This document shows positions 8,383 through 16,776 of a stretch of DNA of 64,000 nt, piece by piece. The position numbers were made by a program, and so were the translations under genes. Every line of letters begins with the position of its first letter. Position 1 is the stretch's first letter. The DNA lies in NCBI GenBank assembly GCA_023425025.1, contig JAFADG010000026.1, forward strand, positions 1 to 64,000, read 5' to 3'. This stretch comes from Bacillota bacterium. Its GTDB lineage: Bacteria > Bacillota > Clostridia > Christensenellales > Aristaeellaceae. The notes under the pieces are model-generated. The model was given only the letters and a program-made list of their open reading frames with translations, did no database searches and was not told the DNA's origin.

Positions 8383-8784
8383 TCAGAGCGGATTTGGACA
8401 GGGAGGTCCGTAACATACATATGCCTTTGTCATTGTGTGGCTGCATTTGTAGCAGTACACTTTATAATAGTGGCTATTCTTTCCAGCAGCATGCCCTTCA
8501 TCACCAGCATATGCTTCATTATGGCGCTCCATTTCTTTAGTTAAAGTCACCCAAGTTCCACTGCCTTGGCCGCATGCGCCACAATACCAATAGTTCCTTA
8601 TGGTTTTATCATGATATGTTACGTTATAATACTCGTACCTTAGTAATTCAGTTCTTGCTAGAGTCCTATAATAATCTTGGTGCTCATAGATATTAGGGCA
8701 AACTGCAAGAGCTGTATAGGATATAGAGACTAGACACAAAACCAAGATAGAGCAAACAAACAACCTGCGAATTCCTTTACGCAT
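8383..8784 (-). CDS. Secreted cysteine-rich hypothetical protein
   Basis: A 133-residue protein with a clear signal peptide (LFVCSILVLCLVSISYTALA) and a mature part rich in Tyr, His and Cys. Two CxxC pairs, CGAC and CYKC, about 45 residues apart, look like a zinc ribbon or disulfide pairs; a C-terminal CYGPPCPNPL adds two more cysteines. The ATG at 8784 is preferred over 8814 because AGAGTGAGA precedes it and nothing precedes the earlier one. The gene is plainly more AT-rich than its surroundings, which suggests recent acquisition. No family recognised. Confidence 0.62.
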   Translation of the reverse strand: MRKGIRRLFVCSILVLCLVSISYTALAVCPNIYEHQDYYRTLARTELLRYEYYNVTYHDKTIRNYWYCGACGQGSGTWVTLTKEMERHNEAYAGDEGHAAGKNSHYYKVYCYKCSHTMTKAYVCYGPPCPNPL

Positions 8785-8845
8785 ATTCTCACTCTTTCGT
8801 TTTTTGTTAAGCATGCCAGGCTGCCCACGAATGCTTTCAATGAAT

Positions 8846-8874
8846 AGTTTAGGTCAAAATGAATCTACTGCCAA
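8846..8874 (-). promoter_or_regulatory. Probable promoter of the cysteine-rich protein gene
   Basis: Minus strand TTGGCA (8874-8869), 17 bp, TAAACT (8851-8846), about 60 bp upstream of the start. Just behind it ATAGCATGC occurs twice about 27 bp apart. Confidence 0.5.
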
Positions 8875-8953
8875 GTACGAATAGCATGCCGAGAAGGTAT
8901 AAATAGCATGCAGAATAGCTACATGCACAGTTGCTTCGACGCCGGTCATAGGC

Positions 8954-11086
8954 CTATTCGCTTTTTATTTTTTCCAAACGCTCCTCTAGTGCAATTATTA
9001 ATTGTTTCCAATCCATATGGCCTGCCATATAGCGCTTCAAGAGGGAATCCAGTTCTGGTGCTTCCATCATGGTCGTAACGAAACCGTTATTCAAGTATAC
9101 ATAAGGCGCATATATCCTGTATGCATCAATGGTCTCCTGGCTAAGCGCCCAGCGGCGTTGTTCCATGGAAGCCAGATTGCCTTGATATTCCCAAATCAAA
9201 CTGAGATACGCTTTTTGTTCTTCGGCAGGCGCATTATTCTTTTCTTGTTCCAACTGTGCAATGATTTCACTTATTTCGTGATGCGTTTGCACGTACAGCG
9301 TATTCTCAACAGGAATGGTTGTATCAGGCCACAGAAACAAACGGTTCAAAGCATCCATATTCTTTTCCAGAGATCGAAGATAGGTCATGGCCTGAGGGAG
9401 CTTTTGAGATCGGGGGTTGATGATGTACACCCTCATAGCGGCTGTAAACCGCAAGGGCATCCCTTGCTTGGGCGTTAAGGGCAAAAACACCCGGGGGGTG
9501 TCGGTTTCATACTGCATAAACTGCGAATCAGGTCCGCTCCCCGTTAACAAGACCGGAAGCAGGTCGGATGTATACGAGTGCTCTTTCATCAGTTGAATCA
9601 AACGGTCCGTTTTTTCCATCAGCTCATAAAACAGCTCGCTTGTGTAATGCAGCGGCTCCTCCTGCGCTGCCTCATAGTAATTTGTATATTCACTCACAAG
9701 AAACCGGAGAAACTGGTAATCGGGTTCTTTGTAGTCAATCAGGCGAACCCCATCCATCCTGCCGGACTCGTACCATTCAATCAACAAGGACAGAAAATCT
9801 GACAAATTGTCAGGCATCACATCTTCCGTCACGTCCATGGCCGCCAGTGTCTCCGGCGAATAGCTGAATGCCATGCCCCCAAAACGGACATCAATTGGGA
9901 AAGCCATCAGCTTTCCGTCATACATCAATCCCTTTTGCAGTGCCTCCGGCATATTTTGAACCAAGGCCATCAAATCGCTGTCAGCAGACAAATCCGCACC
10001 GAAACCTTTTGACAGCAGGCTTCCGTAGCCCGGATAAACCGAATCAACAACAAATATGTCCGTTTCGGTGTCGTTGCCGCGAATAGCCTGCGCTACATCT
10101 TCCGGCTTAAGGCTTACGTTTCGCGCTATGACAGGAATCTCCGGGTGATCCAGTCTAAAAAGCCTGGTCACATCCATTTCCATTCCGCCGTCCGCAATGG
10201 TCAAAAACGTGCCGCTGGTCTTGGAAAACTCGGGGTTCAACTTGGTCCAGAGCAGACGATTGCCATCGGCTATCGCAAAATAACCATTGCCGGTCAGCAC
10301 GCCCTTTTCTGTGTTGCGGGAGGTTACCGGCAGATAGCCCTGCTCCGTCATCGTCCCGTCTATTGCCCCTGCATATACGCTGGTCCGCCGGAGATAGGCG
10401 ACTTCATTATTTTGCTTGGAGTACGCCAGTATTTCTGTAAAACCGGGCAGGGCAGAAACGATAGTCGTTTGCTTTGTAACGATATCCAGCGTTACAAAAC
10501 TCTCTGTCATTCCAGCATCCATTTGCGTTCCCAGCACAAGTCCGTCCCGATAGGGCGCTATGCGCCGGGTAGGGAAATTATCCCATATCCACTCCTGTTG
10601 TGTAGCAGTATCATAGGCATATAGGGTTTGTTGTCCGGTATAACTATTAAGAAGCAGCATAAAGATTGTGTTTTGCTGATAAAAAGCGTTGTAAATGTAG
10701 TTGTTCTCCGCATCGGGCAATGTAAGCGTACACACCTGCGATACGGAAAGGTTCTGTCCGCTGAACGAGCAGCGAAGAAGCCTTGTGCTTTCGCTGTTTT
10801 GCCCCAGCGCGAGCAACTGCCCCTCATCGTCCGTAAAAAGCGCCTGTACACCGTAAAAAAAGGCATTGCCCCTTTTTTGCGGCTCCCGTTGGTCAGGATT
10901 CCAAAACCAAAGCCGGTCTCCTTCCAAAAGCATGATGCCATCCTGATAAGGCGTCAGGGTGTAAATATTGTTATCAAACGCCCATACACCCTCGGCCGCG
11001 GCCTCCCCACCGATACGCGGGGAAAAAAGGAGGAGTCCCAACAAAAGCAACAGGCAAAACGGTGTACGGATAGATACGTTTTTCAT
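8954..11086 (-). CDS. Secreted beta-propeller and extracellular solute-binding fusion protein
   Basis: A 710-residue secreted protein. Residues 1-32 are a signal peptide (LLLLLGLLLF, ending EAAAEG) with no lipobox. Residues about 35-300 look like a beta-propeller: repeated short strands with W/Y-rich turns such as GDRLWFWNPD, TLYAYDTATQQEW and NRLLWTKLNPE. From about 310 the sequence turns into a family 1 solute-binding fold: DVTRLFRLDHPEIPV, TETDIFVVDSVYPGYG, MYDGKLMAFPIDVRFGG, ending in long helices. A sensor or ligand-presenting function is possible. It lies 39 bases after a small HTH gene, as one operon. No permease is nearby, so simple import is doubtful. Confidence 0.7.
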   Translation of the reverse strand: MKNVSIRTPFCLLLLLGLLLFSPRIGGEAAAEGVWAFDNNIYTLTPYQDGIMLLEGDRLWFWNPDQREPQKRGNAFFYGVQALFTDDEGQLLALGQNSESTRLLRCSFSGQNLSVSQVCTLTLPDAENNYIYNAFYQQNTIFMLLLNSYTGQQTLYAYDTATQQEWIWDNFPTRRIAPYRDGLVLGTQMDAGMTESFVTLDIVTKQTTIVSALPGFTEILAYSKQNNEVAYLRRTSVYAGAIDGTMTEQGYLPVTSRNTEKGVLTGNGYFAIADGNRLLWTKLNPEFSKTSGTFLTIADGGMEMDVTRLFRLDHPEIPVIARNVSLKPEDVAQAIRGNDTETDIFVVDSVYPGYGSLLSKGFGADLSADSDLMALVQNMPEALQKGLMYDGKLMAFPIDVRFGGMAFSYSPETLAAMDVTEDVMPDNLSDFLSLLIEWYESGRMDGVRLIDYKEPDYQFLRFLVSEYTNYYEAAQEEPLHYTSELFYELMEKTDRLIQLMKEHSYTSDLLPVLLTGSGPDSQFMQYETDTPRVFLPLTPKQGMPLRFTAAMRVYIINPRSQKLPQAMTYLRSLEKNMDALNRLFLWPDTTIPVENTLYVQTHHEISEIIAQLEQEKNNAPAEEQKAYLSLIWEYQGNLASMEQRRWALSQETIDAYRIYAPYVYLNNGFVTTMMEAPELDSLLKRYMAGHMDWKQLIIALEERLEKIKSE

Positions 11087-11125
11087 GATTCGTTTTTCCT
11101 TTCAAAATGTAATATCAAAGGCTAA

Positions 11126-11509
11126 TCACATTTCATCCGTGAGTTCAAGCGGAATATGTTCAAAGGAATTGGCAATCCTTTGAAGTGCCTTTTTTTGATA
11201 ACTCATCAGCGTTCTGTCGGTTCTAGCATTTTCATTTCCCCATTTCATGCAATATTCTGTAGCAATCCGCGGCCAGTCAATACCATCGATCAGGTGCCGT
11301 TGAACTGCGTAGGCTTCATCCTCTGGCAATGAGTCGAGCCAAACCTGTATGCAGCTTTCATATTGCTCAAGCAACATAAGGCGCTTTCTATGTTCGTTTG
11401 TCAAATTAGTGCCATTTTTTTGAACGTCACTCAATATTTTGTATTCTGCTGAAAACAATCGCCTTTTTAGGAAAAGCTGCTTTATGCGTTCACAAGTCAA
11501 ATGCCCCAT
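11126..11509 (-). CDS. Small HTH protein, sigma-70 region 4-like or phage-type regulator
   Basis: A 127-residue protein. The C-terminal half, DSLPEDEAYAVQRHLIDG then DWPRIATEYCMKWG and ALQRIANSF, has the pattern of a sigma region 4 or of ArpU/DUF1492-like phage regulators: a helix with acidic LPEDE, a recognition-type helix pair, then a basic helix. The N-half is helical and charged. Region 2 of a sigma factor is not seen, so it is probably not a full sigma. GGAGG precedes the ATG. It is the first gene of a two-gene unit with the propeller/solute-binding protein and may control it. Confidence 0.5.
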   Translation of the reverse strand: MGHLTCERIKQLFLKRRLFSAEYKILSDVQKNGTNLTNEHRKRLMLLEQYESCIQVWLDSLPEDEAYAVQRHLIDGIDWPRIATEYCMKWGNENARTDRTLMSYQKKALQRIANSFEHIPLELTDEM

Positions 11510-11797
11510 ATATTCCTCCCCACCACCTAATGTTATAAGGATACCTTCAACATACGGCTATCATGAACCACCTACCTCAAATAGATAAGTAAAGCACCAT
11601 GGCTCTGCCCCTTAAGAACCATCTGCCAGAAAGTAATTTCATCCGGCTGGCAAATAAACACTGGATTGACAATCTATATGATAGAGTGGCCACAAAAGGA
11701 TTTTGACGCAGTAAATTCCACAAAATTGCAAATTTACATATAATATGTCTGTCCATTGCCACGCTTTGCCCTTGGCTTCCCATTGCTGCCGTAGATG

Positions 11798-11834
11798 AAA
11801 AGCTGCCCGGAAAGACTTGCTTTCCGGGCAGCTT
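11798..11834 (-). terminator. Terminator of the ABC importer-GH2 operon
   Basis: AAGCTGCCCGGAAAG (11800-11814) and CTTTCCGGGCAGCTT (11820-11834) form a perfect 15 bp stem with a 5-base loop. On the minus strand it follows the GH2 stop codon and ends in a short T-run. The remainder of 11510-11797 holds nothing I recognise. Confidence 0.8.
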
Positions 11835-11850
11835 AAGACCCTATCTTCCC

Positions 11851-14133
11851 TTATGCTTTTACCGTTTGAAGCGTAACCGCCGTTTTCCCAAGCCCCGGCA
11901 CACTCAGGTGCAGCTCCGCCTTGCCGGAATTTTGCCCCGCGCGGATAAACACGATGGCACGGCCATGATACGTGGGGCGGGTAGCGCTTTCGTAGCTGGT
12001 CAAATCGAAAGCGCAGCCGTTTTCCAGGCCCAGAAACTGCACATCGCCGACCACCTGGCAGGTAACGGGCCGGTCATCCTCCGCCGCGATACGCCCATCG
12101 GCGTCCTTCAATGCGATTTCCACCTGCCACACGCTCTGACCGTCGGCCGGCAGCGCTTTCACATCCGCCGCGGCCTCCAGCTTGACCGCTTCACCGGGGG
12201 TGTGCAGTTCAAAGGCGGCCGCCTCATTCCCCCGCGTGCAGGTGACAGACAGGGTACCTGGGGCGTAAGGCACTGTAAAGGCCGCCACGCAGGTTTCATC
12301 CACCATGGCTTCCCCCACCGGCTTGCCGTTTAGGGAGAGCGCGGCAGTTTCGCCGTTGGTCAAAACCAGCACATGCTTTGTTTCGCCCGGGATGCCTGCC
12401 CAAAGGGTGTTCGCTATCCACAGCTTATCGCGTTCGCCCACCGCCAGGCTGGCGCAAAGCGTATCGGTCCACAGCGCCTTGCGCAGCGCGAACCTGGGCT
12501 TTTCAAACCCGGCGGTGTCGATGAGGCCGGCCCGGGAGGTACGGATGGGCCAGCCCTTGGCCTCGCCCAGGTAATCGATGCCGGTCCACAAAAACTGGCC
12601 GCTGATGTAGTCGTTGTGCTTCACCGCCAGCCAAGCCGCGGGGTCGTGGCCATTTTCGCTGCCCATCAGGATATGGGTGGGATACTTCGCGTGGTCTTCC
12701 TCATAAAACTGTTCTTTGTAGTTGTAGCCCACCACATCCAGCGCCTGGGCGTAGCCCGTGAGATTGCTCAGCTCCGGAAAGGCCAGGGCACTGGTCACAG
12801 GCCTTGTGGTATCGTGCCGCTTGACGATCTCCACAAGCTCCCGGGCGATGACGGCCAGGCGGTCGGCATTGGGTTTGTTCTTATCGTACTGCCGCTCCTG
12901 GGCCGGCTTGTTGGCGTCGTTGTTGCCGGTCATGGTCTCAAAATACGGGTGCACATAAGGGTCGTTGGGATAGTCGATCTCGTTGCCGATGCTCCACAAC
13001 ACAATGCTGGGATGATTGCGGTCCCGGCGGATTAAATCGGAAAGGTCCTTTTCATACCATTGGGGGTAATCATCAGCATAGCCGAAAAGCTTGGGCGGGT
13101 ACACGTTGTGGCCCTGCCACCACTTGTTCTTGCAGCCTTCCCATTCGTCAAAGGCCTCGTCCATGACCAGAAAGCCCATTTCGTCGCACAGGTCGATGAC
13201 ATCTGTCGCCGGCGGGTTATGGCTGAAGCGGATGGCGTTGCAGCCGCATTCCTTCAATTTTTGCAGCCTGCGGGCCCACACGGCCTTGGGTACGGCCGCG
13301 CCCAGGACGCCCGCGTCATGGTGGATGCACACGCCTTTGAACTTGGTGCTGACGCCGTTCAAAAAGAAGCCTTCGTTTACATCAAAGCGGAAGGTGCGAA
13401 TGCCAAAGGGGATGCTTATGGTGTCCGTCACTTCCCCGTCCTTTTCCACGGTGCCCACCAGGGTATACAAATGCGGATTTTCCGGCGACCAAAGCTCCGG
13501 GTCCTTGACGGTCAGCTGCGTCTTTCCCCTGGCCACGGTGCGGCCCTTCGCATTCTTCAGCGCAAAGAAAGCCCGGCCGCCTCCCAGCACCTGGGCCGAA
13601 ACGGCTATCAGCGCGCCTTTTTCCGTTACAGACTCCGTATAGGCAAACACCCCGTCCTGCGCAAAGTGCGCGGGGGATGTGATGGTCAAAGTCACGTCGC
13701 GGTAGATGCCGTTGCCGGTGAACCAACGGGAATCCGCCAATTCCGTATGCTCACAGCGTACGCTGACCACGTTGCCGCCGGCGGTCACAAATTCGGTGAT
13801 GTCATAAGTGAAGGTGCTGTAGCCGTAGGCCCGCATGCCAAGGTAGTTGGAATTGACATACACCCGCGCGTGCTTGTACACGCCGCCAAAGGTAATGTAG
13901 ACCTTGCGGCCGGAAAGCTCCGGCAGCGCAAAATGCTTGCGGTACCAGCCGATGCCGCCGGCAAGATATCCCGTGCCGCTGGAGCAGCTTTCGTCAAAGG
14001 GCAGTGTCACGGACCAGTCGTGGGGCAGCGTCACGCTTTGCCAGGCGCTGTCGTCGTAGCCCTTGTAGCCGGCCTTTAAGACTTCGCCCAAGTGAAAGCG
14101 CCAGCCAAGGTTTAGTGAAATGGTGGTACGCAT
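11851..14133 (-). CDS. Glycoside hydrolase family 2, probable beta-galactosidase
   Basis: About 760 residues, no signal peptide, so it acts on imported oligosaccharides in the cytoplasm. Order: GH2 sugar-binding jelly roll (1-165), Ig-like domain (170-265), TIM barrel (270-560), then two C-terminal beta domains resembling DUF4982 and a GH2 C-terminal module. The barrel shows IRFSHNPPATDVIDLCDEMG, the acid/base glutamate in SIGNEID (about residue 383), and the nucleophile in MGSENG (about residue 493). ATG at 14133 or 14136 follows AGGAGCGC. It is last in an operon behind the ABC importer, past an intergenic terminator. Beta-glucuronidase or another GH2 activity cannot be excluded. Confidence 0.88.
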   Translation of the reverse strand: MRTTISLNLGWRFHLGEVLKAGYKGYDDSAWQSVTLPHDWSVTLPFDESCSSGTGYLAGGIGWYRKHFALPELSGRKVYITFGGVYKHARVYVNSNYLGMRAYGYSTFTYDITEFVTAGGNVVSVRCEHTELADSRWFTGNGIYRDVTLTITSPAHFAQDGVFAYTESVTEKGALIAVSAQVLGGGRAFFALKNAKGRTVARGKTQLTVKDPELWSPENPHLYTLVGTVEKDGEVTDTISIPFGIRTFRFDVNEGFFLNGVSTKFKGVCIHHDAGVLGAAVPKAVWARRLQKLKECGCNAIRFSHNPPATDVIDLCDEMGFLVMDEAFDEWEGCKNKWWQGHNVYPPKLFGYADDYPQWYEKDLSDLIRRDRNHPSIVLWSIGNEIDYPNDPYVHPYFETMTGNNDANKPAQERQYDKNKPNADRLAVIARELVEIVKRHDTTRPVTSALAFPELSNLTGYAQALDVVGYNYKEQFYEEDHAKYPTHILMGSENGHDPAAWLAVKHNDYISGQFLWTGIDYLGEAKGWPIRTSRAGLIDTAGFEKPRFALRKALWTDTLCASLAVGERDKLWIANTLWAGIPGETKHVLVLTNGETAALSLNGKPVGEAMVDETCVAAFTVPYAPGTLSVTCTRGNEAAAFELHTPGEAVKLEAAADVKALPADGQSVWQVEIALKDADGRIAAEDDRPVTCQVVGDVQFLGLENGCAFDLTSYESATRPTYHGRAIVFIRAGQNSGKAELHLSVPGLGKTAVTLQTVKA

Positions 14134-14147
14134 CATGCGCTCCTTTC

Positions 14148-14183
14148 AAAAAGGGAGGGCTCACATTTTACTGCGAGCCCTCC
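14148..14183 (-). terminator. Intergenic terminator between binding-protein gene and GH2
   Basis: GGAGGGCTC (14154-14162) pairs with GAGCCCTCC (14175-14183); on the minus strand five T follow. It sits between the solute-binding protein and GH2 and should lower GH2 expression relative to the importer. Confidence 0.78.
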
Positions 14184-14202
14184 GCAAAAGGGACTTTGAA
14201 CC

Positions 14203-15765
14203 TTACTTCTTGTACACGGCGTCGATCTGGGCCTGAATCTCAGCCATAACCTTTTCGATACCGGCATCCTTCAGCGCCTGACGGAATTCAGCCACATAAG
14301 CCTCGGGCTCGGCGGCCTTGCCGAAAGCGATCTGCGGGGCGTAGGTATTGTACACAGCGGACAGGTTATCCAGCTCCACAGACACGGGATCGCGATTGAA
14401 CACGACCTTGCCGTAGGGATAGTCAATCTTCACGGCATCATATTCAGCGGTCAAAGCATCGTAGACGGGCCAATCCACGCGGAAGTCGCGGATTTCCAGG
14501 TCATCGTTACGGCCCCACCAGAAGTTGAGGTCAACGCCATCCACGGCCTGCTCGGTGAAGGAATCGGGACGGGTGCGGTAGCCATCTTCGGTCAGCACAT
14601 ACTGCTGGCCTTCGATGCCGTAGTTGAACAGGTTGTAGAAGGTGGGATCGTTGCGGATCAGGTCATACACCATCAGGGCGCGCTCAGGATTCTTGGACTG
14701 GGAAGCAATAGCCATGGCGCCGTGGGTGATATTCAGGCTGACCAGGTTGTTGCTTTCCTTGCCCCACCAGAAGAAGCCGAGGTCGCTGCCGGGCTGCTTC
14801 TCGTTCATGGTGTAGCGCTCGCCCTTCCAGGTCTGGGTGTGGTGCTGGTCGGCACCGGTGAGGCCTTCGCGCATTTCCTGGCGGGTGTCGCCGGTGTAGT
14901 TGAGCACGTCCTCGCGCCAGTAGCCGGCATCGTTCCACTGTTTCATCAGCTTGGCGAATTCAACCAGGCTGTCGCCTTCCAGGTAGAACCTGGACAGCGT
15001 GTAGGGATCGTCCTTGCTTTCGCCGAAGAACAGGCCGACGGGCAGGCCTTCGATGGCGATGCCGGGGGTCTTGCTGGCCAGCCAGCCGTTGATCATCTGC
15101 ACGGGGAAGGAAGAACCGGAGGCGGCCACATCCCACGGAATCACATCAGGCATGGTGTCCTTGATGAACTGGAGATAGGTGCCCATTTCTTCCCAGGAAT
15201 TCACGCCGTTTTCCAAGCCGGCGGCCTTGGCCCAGTCGCCGCGGTACATGAAGCCGTGGTTGGTCCATTGCGCATAGTTGTCTTCGGGGGCGAAGTAAAT
15301 TTCGCCGTTGAACTTGCACAGGTCCCAGTACTCGGGGGTGACGGAGGCCCAGGTCTTGGGGGCATAGGTCTTGAGCATGTCTTCGGAAAGGGGCAGGTAG
15401 GCGCCATTTTCAGCGTTTTCCCAGGCGTAGAGCCAGTCGGTAGCGGTGCCGACCAGGTCAATGGACCCATCCTGCATGGCCAGGCCCAGTTGGTACTTGG
15501 TCTGCCAGTCGGCCCACTCGATCCACTGGATCTGGAGCTCGGCGTTGATGGCGGCGGTCAGCTTCTCGTTGAAAGCGGCCAAAACGTCATTGGTCTTGTT
15601 GGTGGGCACGTTGCCGGTGACGTAGTACGTCAGGATGACGTGTTCGCTGGTGTCCACACCGGGGAACCACGCGGCATAATCCGTCGCGGCGGCGTCCTGC
15701 GCCATAGCGGGCGCCAGGCTCAGGGCCATGGCCAGAACCATGAACAGGGCTACGAGTTTCTTCAT
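14203..15765 (-). CDS. ABC oligosaccharide-binding protein, LplA-like with DUF3502-type C-terminus
   Basis: A 520-residue secreted binding protein. The signal peptide (LVALFMVLAMALSLAPAMAQ) ends in AMA with no lipobox cysteine. The body fits the large LplA/YtcQ branch of family 1 binding proteins; the region after residue 415 (ALTAEYDAVKIDYPYGKV and following) resembles DUF3502. It follows the two permease genes 80 bases downstream and precedes GH2, so the imported sugar should be a GH2/GH35 substrate, perhaps a galactose-containing oligosaccharide. AGGAGG precedes the ATG. Confidence 0.88.
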   Translation of the reverse strand: MKKLVALFMVLAMALSLAPAMAQDAAATDYAAWFPGVDTSEHVILTYYVTGNVPTNKTNDVLAAFNEKLTAAINAELQIQWIEWADWQTKYQLGLAMQDGSIDLVGTATDWLYAWENAENGAYLPLSEDMLKTYAPKTWASVTPEYWDLCKFNGEIYFAPEDNYAQWTNHGFMYRGDWAKAAGLENGVNSWEEMGTYLQFIKDTMPDVIPWDVAASGSSFPVQMINGWLASKTPGIAIEGLPVGLFFGESKDDPYTLSRFYLEGDSLVEFAKLMKQWNDAGYWREDVLNYTGDTRQEMREGLTGADQHHTQTWKGERYTMNEKQPGSDLGFFWWGKESNNLVSLNITHGAMAIASQSKNPERALMVYDLIRNDPTFYNLFNYGIEGQQYVLTEDGYRTRPDSFTEQAVDGVDLNFWWGRNDDLEIRDFRVDWPVYDALTAEYDAVKIDYPYGKVVFNRDPVSVELDNLSAVYNTYAPQIAFGKAAEPEAYVAEFRQALKDAGIEKVMAEIQAQIDAVYKK

Positions 15766-15844
15766 GCGGTTTTCCTCCTAAAAATTTGGTATATGATCCA
15801 GCGCCGTCTTCCGGCGGCGCGGAAATCCGATCACAAGGTAAAAA

Positions 15845-16759
15845 TCATCCCTTCACCGCGCCCACGGTGAGGCCCGACACAAAATACTTTTGCACGAAGG
15901 GATAGATGAGGATCACGGGGCCGGTAGCCAGGGTGGCGGTGGCCATTTTCAGGGTTTCGGTGGGCAAATCGGTAATGACGATGTTGTTGCCCGCCAGCGA
16001 GTTTTTCAGCGAGGCCACCGTGTTGATAATGTTGTACAGGTGGTACTGCAGCGGGCGGTAGGTGACCTTGGAGGACAAAAATAGCGAGGAGTAGTACCAC
16101 TCGTTCCAGTACCCCAGCGCCAGGAACAGGCCGATGGTGGCCAGGGCCGGCGTCATGGAGGGCAAAATCAGCCGGTAGAAAATGGTAAAATCGCCCGCGC
16201 CGTCAATCTTGCCCGATTCGGTGATCTCATGGGGAATGGCCTTTACAAAGTTCTTCATCAGTATGATCAGCCAGGGATTCATCAAAAGCGGCAGGAGCAC
16301 CGCCAGGTAGCTGTCCTTGAGGCCGTAAATTTTAACAATGACGTAGTAGAAGGGTACCAGGCCCGCTGAGAACAGCGACGTAAAATAAACGTAAAAAGAG
16401 ATCACGTTGCGGAAGTGGAAGTCCTTTCGCTGCAGCGCGTACCCGGTCATGGAGATGATGGACAGGCCGATGACGGTGCCCACCAGCGTAAGGGAAATCG
16501 TCACGATGTACGAGCCGATCAGCTGGTCGGGAGACTTCATGATCAGGCTGTAGGAGTAGGTGGAAAAATCAAAGGGGAACAGGGTAAAGCCCGTGCGTCG
16601 GATGGCGGCCTCCGCGCTGAAGGAGGAGGCGATGATCAGCCAAAAGGGAATGATGCAGCATATCGCGAAGATGGATACGATGACGTAGGTAATGCCGCGG
16701 ATCGTGCGGTCGGTCCAGTCCAGCTTCACCTTGTTGTTCCTGGCGCGCAGCGTTGTCAT
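15845..16759 (-). CDS. ABC sugar transporter permease, CUT1 type (LacG/YtcP-like)
   Basis: A 304-residue membrane protein with six predicted helices. The cytoplasmic loop with the ATPase contact motif reads EITESGKIDGAGDFTIF...ILPSMTPAL. N-terminus: a helix at about residues 24-45 after a short basic tail; the C-terminus FVSGLTVGAVKG is typical of the branch. AAGGAGG precedes the ATG. It forms the importer with the gene 17 bases upstream and the downstream binding protein. No ATPase is encoded here; such importers in Firmicutes often share one MsmX-like ATPase encoded elsewhere. Confidence 0.92.
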   Translation of the reverse strand: MTTLRARNNKVKLDWTDRTIRGITYVIVSIFAICCIIPFWLIIASSFSAEAAIRRTGFTLFPFDFSTYSYSLIMKSPDQLIGSYIVTISLTLVGTVIGLSIISMTGYALQRKDFHFRNVISFYVYFTSLFSAGLVPFYYVIVKIYGLKDSYLAVLLPLLMNPWLIILMKNFVKAIPHEITESGKIDGAGDFTIFYRLILPSMTPALATIGLFLALGYWNEWYYSSLFLSSKVTYRPLQYHLYNIINTVASLKNSLAGNNIVITDLPTETLKMATATLATGPVILIYPFVQKYFVSGLTVGAVKG

Positions 16760-16776
16760 TGGCTTTCCTCCTTTCC

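Noticed and set aside
8800..8960. Possible CRISPR-like short repeats (ATAGCATGC twice)
   Set aside because: Only two 9-base copies, with no regular spacing and no cas genes anywhere in the window.
11577..11783. A 68-codon minus-strand frame before the GH2 terminator
   Set aside because: No ribosome binding site, no conserved features, and it lies in a plain intergenic region.
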